A DNA stretch of 64,000 nucleotides from Cellulomonas phragmiteti (lineage in GTDB: Bacteria > Actinomycetota > Actinomycetes > Actinomycetales > Cellulomonadaceae). The stretch spans positions 124,001-188,000 of the forward strand of contig NZ_BONP01000001.1 of assembly GCF_016862775.1 (NCBI RefSeq), in the 5' to 3' direction. Positions 8,070 through 17,723 of the stretch are shown here, in pieces (the stretch's first letter is position 1; each line of letters starts with the position of its first letter). The notes under the pieces are model-generated. The model ran no database searches, was not told the DNA's origin, and worked only from the letters and a program-made list of their open reading frames with translations. The translations under genes were made by a program, and so were the position numbers.

Positions 8070-9194
8070 TCAGCCGACCTGCGCGGCGGCACGGTGCCCG
8101 GTCGCCGCCGCCGCGTAGTACGCGAGCAGCTGCTCGCCGACGACCTGCCACGTGCGGCCCTCGACCTGACGGCGCCCGGCCGCACCCATGGCCCGGCACT
8201 TCGCCGGGTCCCCGGTCAGGTCGACGACGGCGGCGCGCAGCGCCGCGAGGTCGCCCGGCGGGTACAGCCAGCCGGTGCGGCTCGGGTCGACCAGCTCGGC
8301 GACGGCACCTGCGCCGACCGCCACCAGCGGGACACCCGCCGCGAGCGCCTCCTGGGCCGACTGGCAGAACGTCTCGTGCGGTCCGGTCTGCACGGCGACG
8401 TCGAGGCTCGCCACCACGCGGGACAGCGCGTCACCCGTCACCTGGCCGAGGAACACGGCGCGCGGCAGGGCGCGCCGCAGGTCCGCGGCCTGCGGTCCGT
8501 CGCCGACCACGACCACGCGGACCCCGGGCACGTCCTGCAGCACGGCGAGGTCCTCGACCTGCTTCTCGGCGGCCAGCCGCCCCACGAACCCGACCAGCGC
8601 CTCGCCGCCCGGTGCCACGCGCCGGCGCCAGGCCTCGTCGCGGTGCCGCGGGTCGAAGCGCACGGTGTCGACACCACGCGGCCACACCGCCACGCGCGGG
8701 ACGTCGTGCGCCGCCAGCGCACGGGCCGACGTCAGGGACGGTGCGAGCGTCAGGTCGACCTGCTCGTGGATCGCCCGCACGACGCGCCACGCGGCGTCCG
8801 TCGCCGCGCCGAGGCCGTAGCGGCCCGCGTAGCCGGCGACGTCCGTCTGGTAGACGGCCACCGTCGGCAGGTCGAGCGCCGCGGCGGCGCGGACCGTCGG
8901 GCGCCCGGTCGCGAAGGGGGACGCGAGGTGCACCACGTCGGGCCCGAACGCCGCCAGCTCCCGCGTGACCGTGCGCGTCGAGGGCACCGCGACCCGCACC
9001 TCCGCGTAGCCCGGCATCGGCACGGAGCGCAGCGGCACGACGCGCGCGCCGTGCACCCGGGACGGCGGGTCGCCGGGGGCGAGCACGAGCGCCTCGTGCC
9101 CCGCGGCCCGCAGCTGCTCGAGGGTCCGGAGCACCGAGTTGGTGACGCCGTTGACGTGGGGGAGGAACGACTCGGTGACGATCGCGACGCGCAC
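8070..9194 (-). CDS. GT4-family glycosyltransferase, mannosyltransferase-like
   Basis: A 374-residue GT4 enzyme. It opens RVAIVTESFLPHVNGVTNSV, followed by LRAAGHEALVLAP and VAVYQTDVAGYAGRYGLG, closely resembling the MgtA/PimB group of GDP-mannose-dependent alpha-mannosyltransferases of actinobacteria, which act on mannolipids at the inner membrane face. Donor-site motifs: FVGRLAAEKQVEDL, VVGDGPQAADLRRALP, FLGQVTGDALSRV and GPHETFCQSAQEALAAGVPL. The assignment to mannosyl transfer rests on similarity in the N-terminal half. It is first in the unit with the second glycosyltransferase and the phosphodiesterase; tRNA-Gly lies upstream on the same strand. Confidence 0.88.
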   Translation of the reverse strand: MRVAIVTESFLPHVNGVTNSVLRTLEQLRAAGHEALVLAPGDPPSRVHGARVVPLRSVPMPGYAEVRVAVPSTRTVTRELAAFGPDVVHLASPFATGRPTVRAAAALDLPTVAVYQTDVAGYAGRYGLGAATDAAWRVVRAIHEQVDLTLAPSLTSARALAAHDVPRVAVWPRGVDTVRFDPRHRDEAWRRRVAPGGEALVGFVGRLAAEKQVEDLAVLQDVPGVRVVVVGDGPQAADLRRALPRAVFLGQVTGDALSRVVASLDVAVQTGPHETFCQSAQEALAAGVPLVAVGAGAVAELVDPSRTGWLYPPGDLAALRAAVVDLTGDPAKCRAMGAAGRRQVEGRTWQVVGEQLLAYYAAAATGHRAAAQVG

Positions 9195-9281
9195 GGCCGC
9201 AGCCCACCAGCGCCAGGGGACCGGTGGTCGACGCGCGGGCGTCGTGTCGGTGACCACCCGGCGGACATGCGGGCTCCAGGG

Positions 9282-9352
9282 AGCGGACGACGGGAATCGA
9301 ACCCGCGTAGCCAGTTTGGAAGACTGGGGCTCTACCATTGAGCTACGTCCGC
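9282..9352 (-). tRNA. tRNA-Gly (anticodon TCC)
   Basis: On the minus strand the acceptor GCGGACG pairs with CGTCCGC; the D-arm is AGCTC-AATGGTA-GAGC; anticodon stem CCAGT/ACTGG encloses CTTCCAA with anticodon TCC; the T-arm is GCGGG-TTCGATT-CCCGT. The discriminator is T, usual for bacterial tRNA-Gly, and CCA is not encoded. Confidence 0.97.
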
Positions 9353-9660
9353 GCGCGCCCGGCTGTCGGTCCCGTTCGTCGGTGACGACGTCATCGGTGA
9401 CGACCCGGCGGCGCAGCAAGGGTACCGGGTCACCGGACGTGCGGCTGCCTTGGCGGGCGGTCCCGCTCGTGGCGTAGCATCGAGGGTCGCGCGTACGCGC
9501 CGTCGGGTGCTCGCACGTCGCCCCACCGTGGCTGGACCACGGGGAGGTCACGACGTCGCCCGGGCCGCAGCGTGCAGCGCCTCCCAGAGCGTGCAGACCG
9601 AAGCGAGCCACCTCGTCGGAACCTCCGGCGCCCGGCCATGACCAAGTGGAGACCATCGAA
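9353..9660. other. Intergenic region between tRNA-Gly and tig
   Basis: About 308 bases with no convincing gene. TCGGTGACGAC occurs twice in direct orientation (9379-9389 and 9394-9404), 15 bases apart, between the tRNA-Gly 5' end and the tig promoter candidate. ATG at 9638 opens an 8-codon ORF (MTKWRPSK) whose TGA at 9662-9664 overlaps the GTG chosen for tig. Nothing else recognisable. Confidence 0.6.
9450..9480 (+). promoter_or_regulatory. Candidate tig promoter
   Basis: TTGGCG (9450-9455) and TAGCAT (9475-9480) are separated by 19 bases, one more than ideal. The resulting 5' UTR would be about 170 bases. A moderate match only. Confidence 0.35.
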
Positions 9661-11061
9661 GTGAAGAGCGCCGTCGAGACCCTGGACCCGACCAAGGTCA
9701 AGCTGTCCGTCGAGGTGACGTACGACGAGCTCAAGCCGAGCATCGAACACGCCTACCAGCACATCGCGGAGCAGGTGACGGTGCCGGGCTTCCGCAAGGG
9801 CAAGGTGCCGCCGCGCATCATCGACCAGCGCGTGGGGCGGCCCGCGGTCATCGAGCACGCCGTGAACGAGGGCCTGTCCTCCTTCTACGCCGAGGCCGTG
9901 CGCGAGAACAAGCTGCGGCCCATGGGCCAGCCCGAGGTCGAGGTCACGCAGGTCCCGGGCCTGGTCCCCGCCGCCGCGGGCGAGGAGGGCGAGCTGCACT
10001 TCACCGCCGAGGTCGAGGTGCGTCCCGAGATCACGCTCCCGGACCTCGACGGCCTGAGCGTCACGGTCGACGACGTGGAGGTCGCGGACGAGGACGTCGA
10101 CGCGCGCCTCGACGCGCTGCGCGAGCGCTTCGGCTCCCTCGTCGGTGTCGACCGCCCCGCGGCAGCCGGCGACTTCGTCGTCATCGACCTCGTCGCGACG
10201 ATCGGCGACGAGCAGGTCGACCAGGTCTCCGGCACCAGCTACCAGATCGGCTCGGGCAACATGCTCGAGGGCCTGGACGAGGCGCTGACCGGCCTGTCCT
10301 CGGGCGAGACCACGACGTTCGAGACCGTGCTCGTCGGCGGCGACCGCAAGGGCGAGACGGCCGAGGTTTCCGTCACGGCGACCGCGGTCAAGGAGCGCCA
10401 GCTGCCCGAGGTGGACGACGAGTTCGCGCAGCTCGCGAGCGAGTTCGACACGATCGACGAGCTCAAGGCCGACCTGCGCGAGCAGGCGGGGCGCATCAAG
10501 GCGTCGAACCAGGCCGTGCAGGCGCGCGACCTCCTCGTCGAGAAGCTCACCACCGAGACCGAGATCCCCGTCCCGGCCGGCGTCGTCGAGGCCGAGGTCG
10601 TCCGCCACCTGGAGTCCGAGGGGCGCCTCGAGGACGACGAGCACCGCGCCGAGGTGACGGAGCAGGCGCAGACCGCGCTGCGCAACCAGATCCTGCTCGA
10701 CACGCTGGCCGAGAAGCTCGACATCAAGGTCAGCCAGAGCGAGCTCCTCGACTACCTCGTCAGCGCGTCGCGCCAGTACGGCATGGACCCGAACACGTTC
10801 ATCACGACGCTGGACCAGCAGGGTCAGATCCCCGCGATGGTGGCCGAGGTCGCGCGCTCCAAGGCCCTCGCGGTCTCGCTGCGCAAGGTCTCCGTCGTCG
10901 ACGGCTCGGGTGCGGCCGTCGACCTGTCGGAGTTCATCGGCACGGACGAGGAGGACGCCGAGCTGGAGCAGGCCGAGGCCGAGCCCACGCAGCCCACCGA
11001 CGCGGCGACCGACTTCTCCTCCGTCGCCTTCGGCGAGGACAGCGCCGACGAGAAGGCCTGA
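9661..11061 (+). CDS. tig: Trigger factor (ribosome-associated chaperone / PPIase)
   Basis: Binds the ribosome exit tunnel and assists folding of nascent chains. The 466-residue product has the three expected domains: an N-terminal ribosome-binding domain with [19 protein letters not shown] (41-59, the GFRKGK signature), an FKBP-type PPIase domain around 155-245 with [18 protein letters not shown] and [17 protein letters not shown], and a C-terminal helical domain from about 260. The tail is acidic. GTG at 9661 is preferred because [14 protein letters not shown] aligns with family N-termini and GGAG lies upstream; an in-frame GTG at 9646 is possible. It is followed by a strong terminator and then the clpP operon, the conserved actinobacterial order. 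Confidence 0.96.
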   Translation: MKSAVETLDPTKVKLSVEVTYDELKPSIEHAYQHIAEQVTVPGFRKGKVPPRIIDQRVGRPAVIEHAVNEGLSSFYAEAVRENKLRPMGQPEVEVTQVPGLVPAAAGEEGELHFTAEVEVRPEITLPDLDGLSVTVDDVEVADEDVDARLDALRERFGSLVGVDRPAAAGDFVVIDLVATIGDEQVDQVSGTSYQIGSGNMLEGLDEALTGLSSGETTTFETVLVGGDRKGETAEVSVTATAVKERQLPEVDDEFAQLASEFDTIDELKADLREQAGRIKASNQAVQARDLLVEKLTTETEIPVPAGVVEAEVVRHLESEGRLEDDEHRAEVTEQAQTALRNQILLDTLAEKLDIKVSQSELLDYLVSASRQYGMDPNTFITTLDQQGQIPAMVAEVARSKALAVSLRKVSVVDGSGAAVDLSEFIGTDEEDAELEQAEAEPTQPTDAATDFSSVAFGEDSADEKA

Positions 11062-11088
11062 CGCGCCACCCCACCGGGTGCACGCCGA

Positions 11089-11128
11089 GACGGCCCCGTC
11101 ACGCCCCTGCGGGCGCGGCGGGGCCGTC
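11089..11128 (+). terminator. Terminator after tig
   Basis: GACGGCCCCG (11089-11098) pairs with CGGGGCCGTC (11119-11128), and inside it CGCCC-CTGC-GGGCG adds a second stem. It is a two-tier GC-rich hairpin 28 bases after the tig stop, without a T-run. Confidence 0.8.
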
Positions 11129-11164
11129 GTCGTCCCCGGGGCGGCCGACCGGGCGTCGCCGCTG

Positions 11165-11175
11165 CGCCGTCAGCG
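11165..11175 (-). promoter_or_regulatory. Candidate ClgR operator upstream of clpP1P2
   Basis: The minus strand reads CGC-TGACG-GCG preceded by TTT, matching the CGCYNANRGCG core described for the actinobacterial Clp regulator ClgR. It lies about 135 bases upstream of the clpP1 start, and a TAGGGT -10-like box follows at 11218-11223. ClgR itself is not encoded in this window, so this is a motif match only. Confidence 0.4.
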
Positions 11176-11309
11176 AAACGGCGCGTCGGCAGGACATGGC
11201 GGGGCGCGCGCGGGCGTTAGGGTCGCTGCAACGCGCGACCGGCCGCAGCCCCGGACGACGAGGTGTGCAGCAGCGCGCAGGTAGGACGCAGCCAGACGAG
11301 GGAGCCTTC

Positions 11310-11930
11310 GTGAACGAGCAGGTGCCGGCCCTGGCCCGGGCAGATTCTCCGGGCCTCGGCCTCAACGATTCCATCTACAACCGACTGCTCCGCGAGCGGA
11401 TCATCTGGCTCGGCTCGGAGGTCCGTGACGAGAACGCCAACGCCATCTGCGCGCAGATGATGCTGCTGGCCGCGGAGGACCCCGACAAGGACATCTGGCT
11501 GTACATCAACTCGCCGGGCGGGTCGATCACGGCCGGCATGGCGATCTACGACACGATGCAGTACATCAAGCCGGACGTCGCGACGATCGCGATGGGCATG
11601 GCGGCCTCGATGGGCCAGTTCCTGCTCTCGTCGGGCACCAAGGGCAAGCGGTACGCCACGCCCCACGCCCGGGTGATGATGCACCAGCCGTCGGGCGGCA
11701 TCGGGGGCACCGCCACCGACGTGCGCATCAACGCCCAGCTCATCCTGCACATGAAGCGGGTGCTCGCCGAGCTGATCGCCGAGCAGACGGGCAAGAGCGT
11801 CGACCAGATCCACGCCGACTCGGACCGCGACCGCTGGTTCACGGCGCCCGAGGCCCTGGAGTACGGCTTCATCGACCACGTCGTCTCCAGCTCCAACTCC
11901 GTCGCCGGTGGCGGCGGGACGCAGTCCTGA
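11310..11930 (+). CDS. clpP1: ATP-dependent Clp protease proteolytic subunit 1
   Basis: A 206-residue serine protease subunit of the Clp barrel. The catalytic triad is visible: Ser100 in [14 protein letters not shown], His125 in [11 protein letters not shown] and Asp174 in the [13 protein letters not shown] block; [20 protein letters not shown] (65-84) forms the oxyanion and handle region. Actinobacteria assemble a hetero-tetradecamer from two paralogous heptamers; the partner is the next gene, 35 bases downstream. The GTG start has GAGGGAG about five bases upstream. Substrates are fed by ClpX (also here) or ClpC. Confidence 0.97.
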   Translation: MNEQVPALARADSPGLGLNDSIYNRLLRERIIWLGSEVRDENANAICAQMMLLAAEDPDKDIWLYINSPGGSITAGMAIYDTMQYIKPDVATIAMGMAASMGQFLLSSGTKGKRYATPHARVMMHQPSGGIGGTATDVRINAQLILHMKRVLAELIAEQTGKSVDQIHADSDRDRWFTAPEALEYGFIDHVVSSSNSVAGGGGTQS

Positions 11931-11965
11931 CGGCCACCGCGAACGCATCAGCGAGGAGAACCTTC

Positions 11966-12661
11966 GTGAGCATGGAGTCCCAGTTCATCGCCCGGGCCGA
12001 CCGGTTGGCCGGCGGCACGGCGCCCGCGTCCCCGAGCGGCCGCTACGTGCTGCCGCAGTTCGAGGAGCGCACCGCCTACGGCTTCAAGCGCCAGGACCCG
12101 TACACCAAGCTGTTCGAGGACCGCATCATCTTCCTCGGCGTGCAGGTGGACGACGCCTCGGCCGACGACGTCATGGCGCAGCTGCTCGTGCTGGAGTCCA
12201 CGGACCCGGACCGCGACATCACGCTGTACATCAACTCGCCCGGTGGCTCGTTCACCGCGCTGACGGCGATCTACGACACGATGCAGTACATCAAGCCGCA
12301 CATCCAGACCGTCTGCCTCGGGCAGGCGGCCTCGGCGGCGGCGATCCTGCTCGCGGCCGGCTCGCCCGGCAAGCGCCTGGCGCTGCCCAACGCGCGCGTG
12401 CTCATCCACCAGCCGGCGATGGAGGGCGGCGGCTACGCGCAGGCCTCCGACATCGAGATCCAGGCCAACGAGCTCATCCGGATCCGCGAGTGGCTCGAGG
12501 CGGCGCTGGCGCAGCACACGGGGCGGCCCATCGAGCAGGTGCGCCAGGACATCGAGCGCGACAAGATCCTCACCGCGGCCCAGGCCAAGGACTACGGGAT
12601 CGTCGACCAGGTGCTCGAGAGCCGCAAGGGCGTTCACCCTGCGGTGGTGCAGCCCGCCTGA
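11966..12661 (+). CDS. clpP2: ATP-dependent Clp protease proteolytic subunit 2
   Basis: The second Clp subunit, 231 residues with a longer N-terminus (about 40 residues before the core) than ClpP1, as expected for ClpP2. The triad is Ser123 in [15 protein letters not shown], His148 in [13 protein letters not shown] and an Asp in [33 protein letters not shown] matches the ClpP1 segment almost exactly. The GTG at 11966 has GAGGAG upstream; an ATG two codons further on is an alternative. Co-transcribed with clpP1; a 13-bp stem terminator follows before clpX. Confidence 0.97.
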   Translation: MSMESQFIARADRLAGGTAPASPSGRYVLPQFEERTAYGFKRQDPYTKLFEDRIIFLGVQVDDASADDVMAQLLVLESTDPDRDITLYINSPGGSFTALTAIYDTMQYIKPHIQTVCLGQAASAAAILLAAGSPGKRLALPNARVLIHQPAMEGGGYAQASDIEIQANELIRIREWLEAALAQHTGRPIEQVRQDIERDKILTAAQAKDYGIVDQVLESRKGVHPAVVQPA

Positions 12662-12670
12662 CGCTGTGAC

Positions 12671-12703
12671 CCCCGGTCCGCGCCCGACGCGCGCGGACCG
12701 GGG
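12671..12703 (+). terminator. Terminator after clpP2
   Basis: CCCCGGTCCGCGC (12671-12683) pairs perfectly with GCGCGGACCGGGG (12691-12703) around a 7-base loop, nine bases past the clpP2 stop. It separates clpP1P2 from clpX, which has its own promoter. Confidence 0.85.
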
Positions 12704-12798
12704 TCGCGCGGCGCGCGAGGTTGGGCCATCCGTGCGAATCGGGACGCATCGGGCGGCGCGTCGCACCCGACACGCCGCGACCCACCCGCAGGGTTCGG

Positions 12799-12827
12799 CT
12801 GACAGGTGGCCGTGCGTGGTGTGCAAT
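12799..12827 (+). promoter_or_regulatory. Probable clpX promoter
   Basis: CTGACA (12799-12804), a 17-base spacer and TGCAAT (12822-12827) make a good vegetative-type promoter, starting transcription about 80 bases before the clpX GTG. Confidence 0.55.
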
Positions 12828-12913
12828 GGGGGAACGTGACTCGCGGACCGCGAGGTCACGACGACGGCGCACCGCCATGACGGCGGAGGGCGACACGAAG
12901 GAAGGGGACGCAC

Positions 12914-14194
12914 GTGGCGCGTATCGGAGACGGTGCGGACCTTCTCAAGTGCTCGTTCTGCGGCAAGTCCCAGAAGCAGGTGAAGAAGCTCATCGCGGGG
13001 CCCGGGGTGTACATCTGCGACGAGTGCATCGACCTGTGCAACGAGATCATCGAGGAAGAGCTCGCCGAGGCCACCGAGGTCGGCATGGTCGAGCTGCCCA
13101 AGCCGAAGGAGATCTTCGAGTTCCTCGAGCAGTACATCGTCGGGCAGGAGCCCGCCAAGCGGTCGCTGGCCGTCGCGGTGTACAACCACTACAAGCGCAT
13201 CCAGGCCGGTGAGGGCGCCCGTGCGACCGCCGGCGAGGAGGCCGTCGAGATCGCCAAGTCGAACATCCTGCTGATCGGCCCCACGGGCTGCGGCAAGACG
13301 TACCTGGCGCAGACGCTGGCCAAGATGCTCAACGTCCCGTTCGCCATCGCGGACGCCACGGCCCTCACCGAGGCGGGCTACGTCGGCGAGGACGTCGAGA
13401 ACATCCTCCTCAAGCTCATCCAGGCCGCCGACTACGACGTCAAGAAGGCCGAGACGGGCATCATCTACATCGACGAGATCGACAAGATCGCCCGCAAGAG
13501 CGAGAACCCGTCGATCACGCGCGACGTCTCGGGAGAGGGCGTCCAGCAGGCGCTCCTGAAGATCCTCGAGGGCACGACCGCGTCGGTGCCCCCGCAGGGC
13601 GGGCGCAAGCACCCGCACCAGGAGTTCATCCAGATCGACACGACCAACGTGCTGTTCATCGTCGCGGGGGCGTTCGCCGGTCTCGACGAGATCATCACCT
13701 CCCGCGCCGGTCGTCGCGGCATCGGGTTCGGCTCGCCGATCCACTCGGCCGACGACACCGACGTGTACGGCGAGGTCATGCCGGAGGACCTGCTGAAGTT
13801 CGGCCTCATCCCCGAGTTCATCGGCCGCGTGCCGATCATCACGACCGTCTCGCCGCTGGACCGCGTCGCCCTCGTGCGCATCCTCACCGAGCCGCGCAAC
13901 GCGCTGGTCAAGCAGTACCAGCGCATGTTCCAGATCGACGGTGTGGAGCTGGAGTTCGAGGAGGACGCCGTCGGCGCTATCGCCGAGCAGGCGCTGCTGC
14001 GGGGCACGGGCGCACGTGGCCTGCGCGCGATCCTCGAGGAGGTCCTCCAGCAGGTGATGTTCGAGGTGCCGTCACGCGACGACGTGGCCCGGGTGGTCAT
14101 CACCAAGGACGTCGTGCTCGACAACGTCAACCCCACGCTGGTCCCGCGGGACGTGTCCCGCGACAAGCGGACCCCGCGCGAGAAGAGCGCGTGA
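12914..14194 (+). CDS. clpX: ATP-dependent Clp protease ATP-binding subunit ClpX
   Basis: AAA+ unfoldase that delivers substrates to ClpP. The 426 residues contain the N-terminal C4 zinc-binding domain (Cys13, Cys16, Cys35, Cys38 in KCSFCGK and [10 protein letters not shown]), Walker A GPTGCGKT (122-129), Walker [13 protein letters not shown] (Asp187-Glu188), the ClpX-specific RKH pore loop in GGRKHPHQ, sensor and arginine-finger region [10 protein letters not shown], and the C-terminal lid with [17 protein letters not shown] start preceded by GAAGGGG. Its last codons overlap the chorismate mutase-like gene as GTGA. Confidence 0.98.
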   Translation: MARIGDGADLLKCSFCGKSQKQVKKLIAGPGVYICDECIDLCNEIIEEELAEATEVGMVELPKPKEIFEFLEQYIVGQEPAKRSLAVAVYNHYKRIQAGEGARATAGEEAVEIAKSNILLIGPTGCGKTYLAQTLAKMLNVPFAIADATALTEAGYVGEDVENILLKLIQAADYDVKKAETGIIYIDEIDKIARKSENPSITRDVSGEGVQQALLKILEGTTASVPPQGGRKHPHQEFIQIDTTNVLFIVAGAFAGLDEIITSRAGRRGIGFGSPIHSADDTDVYGEVMPEDLLKFGLIPEFIGRVPIITTVSPLDRVALVRILTEPRNALVKQYQRMFQIDGVELEFEEDAVGAIAEQALLRGTGARGLRAILEEVLQQVMFEVPSRDDVARVVITKDVVLDNVNPTLVPRDVSRDKRTPREKSA

Positions 14195-14505
14195 CCGCAC
14201 CCGGGGGCGTCGTCCCGGCCGAGCTGGCGCGGCTGCGGGGCAGCATCGACAACATCGACGCCGCCCTCGTCCACATCCTCGCCGAGCGGTTCAAGGCGAC
14301 GCAGCGCGTGGGCGTGCTCAAGGCCGAGATCGGGCTGCCCGCGTCGGACCCCGGCCGGGAGGCCCAGCAGGTCGCACGGTTGCGCCGGTTGGCGCAGGAG
14401 GCCGACCTCGACCCGGTCTTCGCCGAGAAGTTCCTGGAGTTCATCGTCGCCGAGGTGATCCGGCACCACGAGGCGATCGCGCAGGACCACGCGCAGCGCG
14501 TCTGA
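14191..14505 (+). CDS. Chorismate mutase type II (AroQ-like) domain protein
   Basis: A 104-residue all-helical protein. [40 protein letters not shown] and [15 protein letters not shown] give the AroQ helix-bundle pattern, with the N-terminal Arg (LRGSID), the RxxxxxxVxxxK motif and a Glu in the last helix as candidate active-site residues. Chorismate mutase converts chorismate to prephenate for Phe/Tyr synthesis; in many actinobacteria a short AroQ protein works with DAHP synthase. It is translationally coupled to clpX through a GTGA overlap, an arrangement with no obvious metabolic logic. Confidence 0.85.
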   Translation: MTAPGGVVPAELARLRGSIDNIDAALVHILAERFKATQRVGVLKAEIGLPASDPGREAQQVARLRRLAQEADLDPVFAEKFLEFIVAEVIRHHEAIAQDHAQRV

Positions 14506-14648
14506 CCCGGCGCGCCCGCGCCCCACCTCACCCCCTGCACCCGTTGGCGGACGCCCTCGACGTGACCGAAGGTAGAGGGGTCAGCCGCGGTGGGGGCACC
14601 GGTAGCGCCGTCGCCGAGGACGTGCACCCGCCCGAGGAGTCGACCCCT

Positions 14649-15842
14649 ATGCACCTGCACTGGCTCAAGCCGCTGCTCGGCCGCCCGGCCCCGTTCGTCA
14701 CCGTGCACCTCGACGCCTCGCCCGCGGAGGTGGCCGGGGAGTCCGGCCCCGTGGACCGGTGGCGGTCCGTGCGCCGGGGCCTGGAGCGCGACGGCGCACC
14801 GGCGGCCCTGCTCGACGAGATCGGCGAGCGCGTCGCGTCCCCCGACGGGCGGCGCGACGCCCACGGCCGCGTGGTGGTCGCGGACGCGCACGGCGTGGTC
14901 CTGGACCGGGTGCTGCGTGCCGCACCCGCGGCGTCGCGCGGCAACTTCGGGCCCGTGCCGGCACTGGCTCCCGTGGTGCGGGCCAGCGAGGAGACCGTGT
15001 GCGTGCTCGTCGTGGCGGTGGACCGCACGGGTGCCGACCTGCGGTGGGTCGACGCGGACGACGGTGGCGACCGCGGGCCGGTGACGGAGACGGTCGACGG
15101 CGGGCACGACGACGTCCACAAGACCCGCGAGGCCGGGCTGGAGCGGCGGGGGCAGACCCGGGCCGAGGACTCCTGGCAGCGCAACGCCGAGGCCGTGGCC
15201 GCGGTCGTCGACAAGCGGGTGCGTGACAAGCGGCCCGGGCTGGTCGTCCTCACGGGCGACGTGCGCTCCGTCCCGCTGGTGCGTGACGCGCTCGGTCAGC
15301 ACGTGCGTGAGCTCGCGGTGGAGGTGCCCGGGGGAGGCCGGGGGGACGGCATCCATGAGGAGGCCTTCGCCGAGCGGGTCGCCCAGGCGGTCGTCGACTT
15401 CCGCCGTCGACGGCGCGCGGAGCACCTGGACCGGTACCGCGAGGCCCGCGGGCGTGGCGAGGGGGCCGTGGCCGGGCTGGACGACGTCGTCGAGGTGCTG
15501 CGCCGCGGGCAGGTCGACGAGCTGCTGCTCTCGGTGAGCGCGGTGGCGGGGGCGCTCGCGGACGACCACCTGTGGGTGGGGCTGTCGCCGCTGCAGCTCG
15601 CGACGTCCCGCTCCGACCTGGCCGCGATCGGCGTGGTCGACGGCGAGACCCGCGAGCTGCCCGCGGACGTCGCGCTGCTGCGCGCCGTCGTCGGCCAGGA
15701 CGCCGGCGTCACGTTCGTCGAGGACGGGGACGTCGAGGTCGTCGACGGCGTCGGCGCACTGCTGCGCTGGGCAGACGACTCCACGCCGAGCGAGTCGGTG
15801 CCCTCCCAGTCGGGCGACGCGGCGCGGCTGCGGACGGTCTGA
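14649..15842 (+). CDS. Rv2629/Vms1-type (baeRF family) protein
   Basis: A 397-residue cytoplasmic protein of the actinobacterial Rv2629/Vms1-like family, related to the eRF1/Vms1 tRNA-hydrolase fold. Features: N-terminal MHLHWLKPLLGRPAPFVTVH then LDASPAEVAGESGPVDRW, a Ser/Asp-containing first strand loop, then a central domain with VDRTGADLRWVDADDG and HKTREAGLERRGQTRAEDSW, and an eL30-like C-terminal domain with DDVVEVLRRGQVDELLLS. No GGQ motif is visible, so release-factor activity should not be assumed; roles in ribosome rescue or hypoxia have been discussed for the family. ATG with GAGGAG upstream. It is convergent with the acyl-CoA ligase gene, 13 bases apart. Confidence 0.75.
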   Translation: MHLHWLKPLLGRPAPFVTVHLDASPAEVAGESGPVDRWRSVRRGLERDGAPAALLDEIGERVASPDGRRDAHGRVVVADAHGVVLDRVLRAAPAASRGNFGPVPALAPVVRASEETVCVLVVAVDRTGADLRWVDADDGGDRGPVTETVDGGHDDVHKTREAGLERRGQTRAEDSWQRNAEAVAAVVDKRVRDKRPGLVVLTGDVRSVPLVRDALGQHVRELAVEVPGGGRGDGIHEEAFAERVAQAVVDFRRRRRAEHLDRYREARGRGEGAVAGLDDVVEVLRRGQVDELLLSVSAVAGALADDHLWVGLSPLQLATSRSDLAAIGVVDGETRELPADVALLRAVVGQDAGVTFVEDGDVEVVDGVGALLRWADDSTPSESVPSQSGDAARLRTV

Positions 15843-15855
15843 GCGGTCGGCGGGG

Positions 15856-17670
15856 TCAGTCCCCGCTGCGCGTGTCGACGTACAGGCCGTCGACCTCGTG
15901 CGCGAAGTCCTGCAGGACCGCCGCCCGCTTCACCTTCATCGACGGTGTGAGGTAGCCGTTCGCCTCCGTGAAGTCGGTGGTGAGCACGGCGATCTTGCGG
16001 ATCGACTCGGCGCGCGAGACCACCTCGTTGGCGCGGTCCACGGCACGGTCGAGCGCCTCGAGCACCTGCGGGTGCGCGGCGGCCGCGGCGACGTCCATGG
16101 CGGGTAGCCCGTGCATGGCGAGCCAGCCGGGCAGCATCTCGGCGTCCAGGGTGACCAGCGCGCCGATGAACGGACGCTGGTCGCCCACGACGACGACCTG
16201 GCTGACGACCGGGTGGCCGCGCAGCCGGTCCTCGAGGACCGCGGGGGCGACGTTCTTGCCGCCGGCGGTCACGATGATCTCCTTGCTGCGGCCCGTGATG
16301 CGCAGGTACCCGTCCTCGTCGAGCGTCCCGATGTCGCCGGTGCGCAGCCAGCCGTCGACCAGCGTCTGCGCGGTCTCCTCGGGCATGTGCCGGTAACCGC
16401 GGAAGACGTGCGGGCCGGCGACCCAGATGTGGCCCTCGTCGTCGACGCGCAGGGACGTGCCGGGCATCGGGGGGCCGACCGTGCCGATCTTGGTCAGGCC
16501 AGGGCGGTTCACGGCGGTGGCGGCGGACGTCTCGGTCAGGCCGTAGCCCTCGAGCACGTGGACCCCGATGCCGCGGTAGAAGTGCCCGAGGCGCTCGCCG
16601 AGCGGCGCCCCGCCGGAGACCGCGAACTCGGCCCGTCCGCCCAGCGCGGCGCGCAGCTTGCGGTGCACCAGGCGGTCGGCGACGCGGTGCTGGGCCCGGA
16701 GCGCGGCGCCCGGCCCGCCGGGTGTCTCCAGCGCGCGGGAGTAGGTGATGGCGACCTTGGCCGCCCAGCGGAAGATGCGCAGGGTCGTGCCCGACCCGGC
16801 CTTCTGCTCGGCCGAGTTGTAGACCTTCTCGAACACGCGCGGCACCGCGAGCAGGTAGGTGGGCCGGAACGACGCGAGGTCCGGCAGGAGGTTGCGGGTG
16901 TCGGGGGCGTGGCCCATCACAGCGCCGGACTCCACGCAGAGGACCTGGATGAAGCGTGCGAAGACGTGGGCCAGCGGCATGAAGAGCAGCGTGCGGGACG
17001 TCGGCTTCGAGACGACCTCGGCCAGACCGACCGCGCCGTTGCGGCACAGCTCGACGAAGTTGCCGTGCGTGAGCTCGACGCCCTTGGGTCGGCCCGTGGT
17101 GCCGGACGTGTAGATCACCGTGGCAAGGTCGTCGCCGCGCGCGAGCGTGCTGCGGCGGTCGATCTCGGAGTCCGGGACGTCGGCGCCGCGCGCCTCGAGC
17201 GTGCCGACGGCGTCGTCGTCGATGACCAGGACCTCGGTCAGCCCGGGCAGGTCGTCACGCACCTGCCCGACGACGGCGGCGTGCGCGGGCGTCTCGACGA
17301 CGGCCAGCCGGACCCCGGAGTCGGACGCGATCCAGCGCACCTGCTCGGCCGACGAGGTCTCGTAGACCGGCACGCCGACCCCTCCCGCCGCCCAGACGGC
17401 GAAGTCGACGAGGGTCCACTCGTACCGGGTGCGGGACATGATCGCGACCCGGTCGCCCGGCTCGAGCCCGCTCGCCACCAGACCCTTGGCGATCGCACGG
17501 ACCTGGGACACGAACGCCGCCACCGTGACGGGCTGCCACGCGCCCCCGGGCCCGTCCGGTCGCTCGGCGAACACGTCGTCGGGGTCGCGGGCGAGCCGGG
17601 CCGCGAGCATCGTGCAGATCGACGCCGCCGGGTCGGGCTCGACGAGGGCGGGGGAGGTCGTGTCGGGCAC
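15856..17670 (-). CDS. AMP-forming long-chain fatty acid--CoA ligase (FadD15-like)
   Basis: A 604-residue adenylate-forming enzyme activating fatty acids to acyl-CoA through acyl-AMP. ATVIYTSGTTGRPKGVELTH is the P-loop (A3), LEGYGLTETSAATAVNRP the A5 motif, DGWLRTGDIGTLDEDGYLRI the A7 motif, and GRSKEIIVTAGGKNVAP the A8 hinge; LTPSMKVKRAAVL near the C-terminus carries the catalytic Lys. Domain order and length fit the FadD15/long-chain group. It is the first gene of its strand segment and convergent with the Vms1-type gene. Chain length preference cannot be read from sequence. Confidence 0.92.
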   Translation of the reverse strand: MPDTTSPALVEPDPAASICTMLAARLARDPDDVFAERPDGPGGAWQPVTVAAFVSQVRAIAKGLVASGLEPGDRVAIMSRTRYEWTLVDFAVWAAGGVGVPVYETSSAEQVRWIASDSGVRLAVVETPAHAAVVGQVRDDLPGLTEVLVIDDDAVGTLEARGADVPDSEIDRRSTLARGDDLATVIYTSGTTGRPKGVELTHGNFVELCRNGAVGLAEVVSKPTSRTLLFMPLAHVFARFIQVLCVESGAVMGHAPDTRNLLPDLASFRPTYLLAVPRVFEKVYNSAEQKAGSGTTLRIFRWAAKVAITYSRALETPGGPGAALRAQHRVADRLVHRKLRAALGGRAEFAVSGGAPLGERLGHFYRGIGVHVLEGYGLTETSAATAVNRPGLTKIGTVGPPMPGTSLRVDDEGHIWVAGPHVFRGYRHMPEETAQTLVDGWLRTGDIGTLDEDGYLRITGRSKEIIVTAGGKNVAPAVLEDRLRGHPVVSQVVVVGDQRPFIGALVTLDAEMLPGWLAMHGLPAMDVAAAAAHPQVLEALDRAVDRANEVVSRAESIRKIAVLTTDFTEANGYLTPSMKVKRAAVLQDFAHEVDGLYVDTRSGD

Positions 17671-17723
17671 TGGTGCTCCTGGTCGTGGCTCGGTACGGGC
17701 CCTGCGGAGGTTCGGGCGTGACG

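Noticed and set aside
5539..9352. tRNA genes as phage or island attachment sites
   Set aside because: No integrase, no direct repeat of the tRNA 3' end, and no change in gene content or composition around either tRNA.
9379..9404. TCGGTGACGAC direct repeats as a mobile-element footprint
   Set aside because: Two 11-base copies 15 bases apart with no element between them; at most a regulator site.
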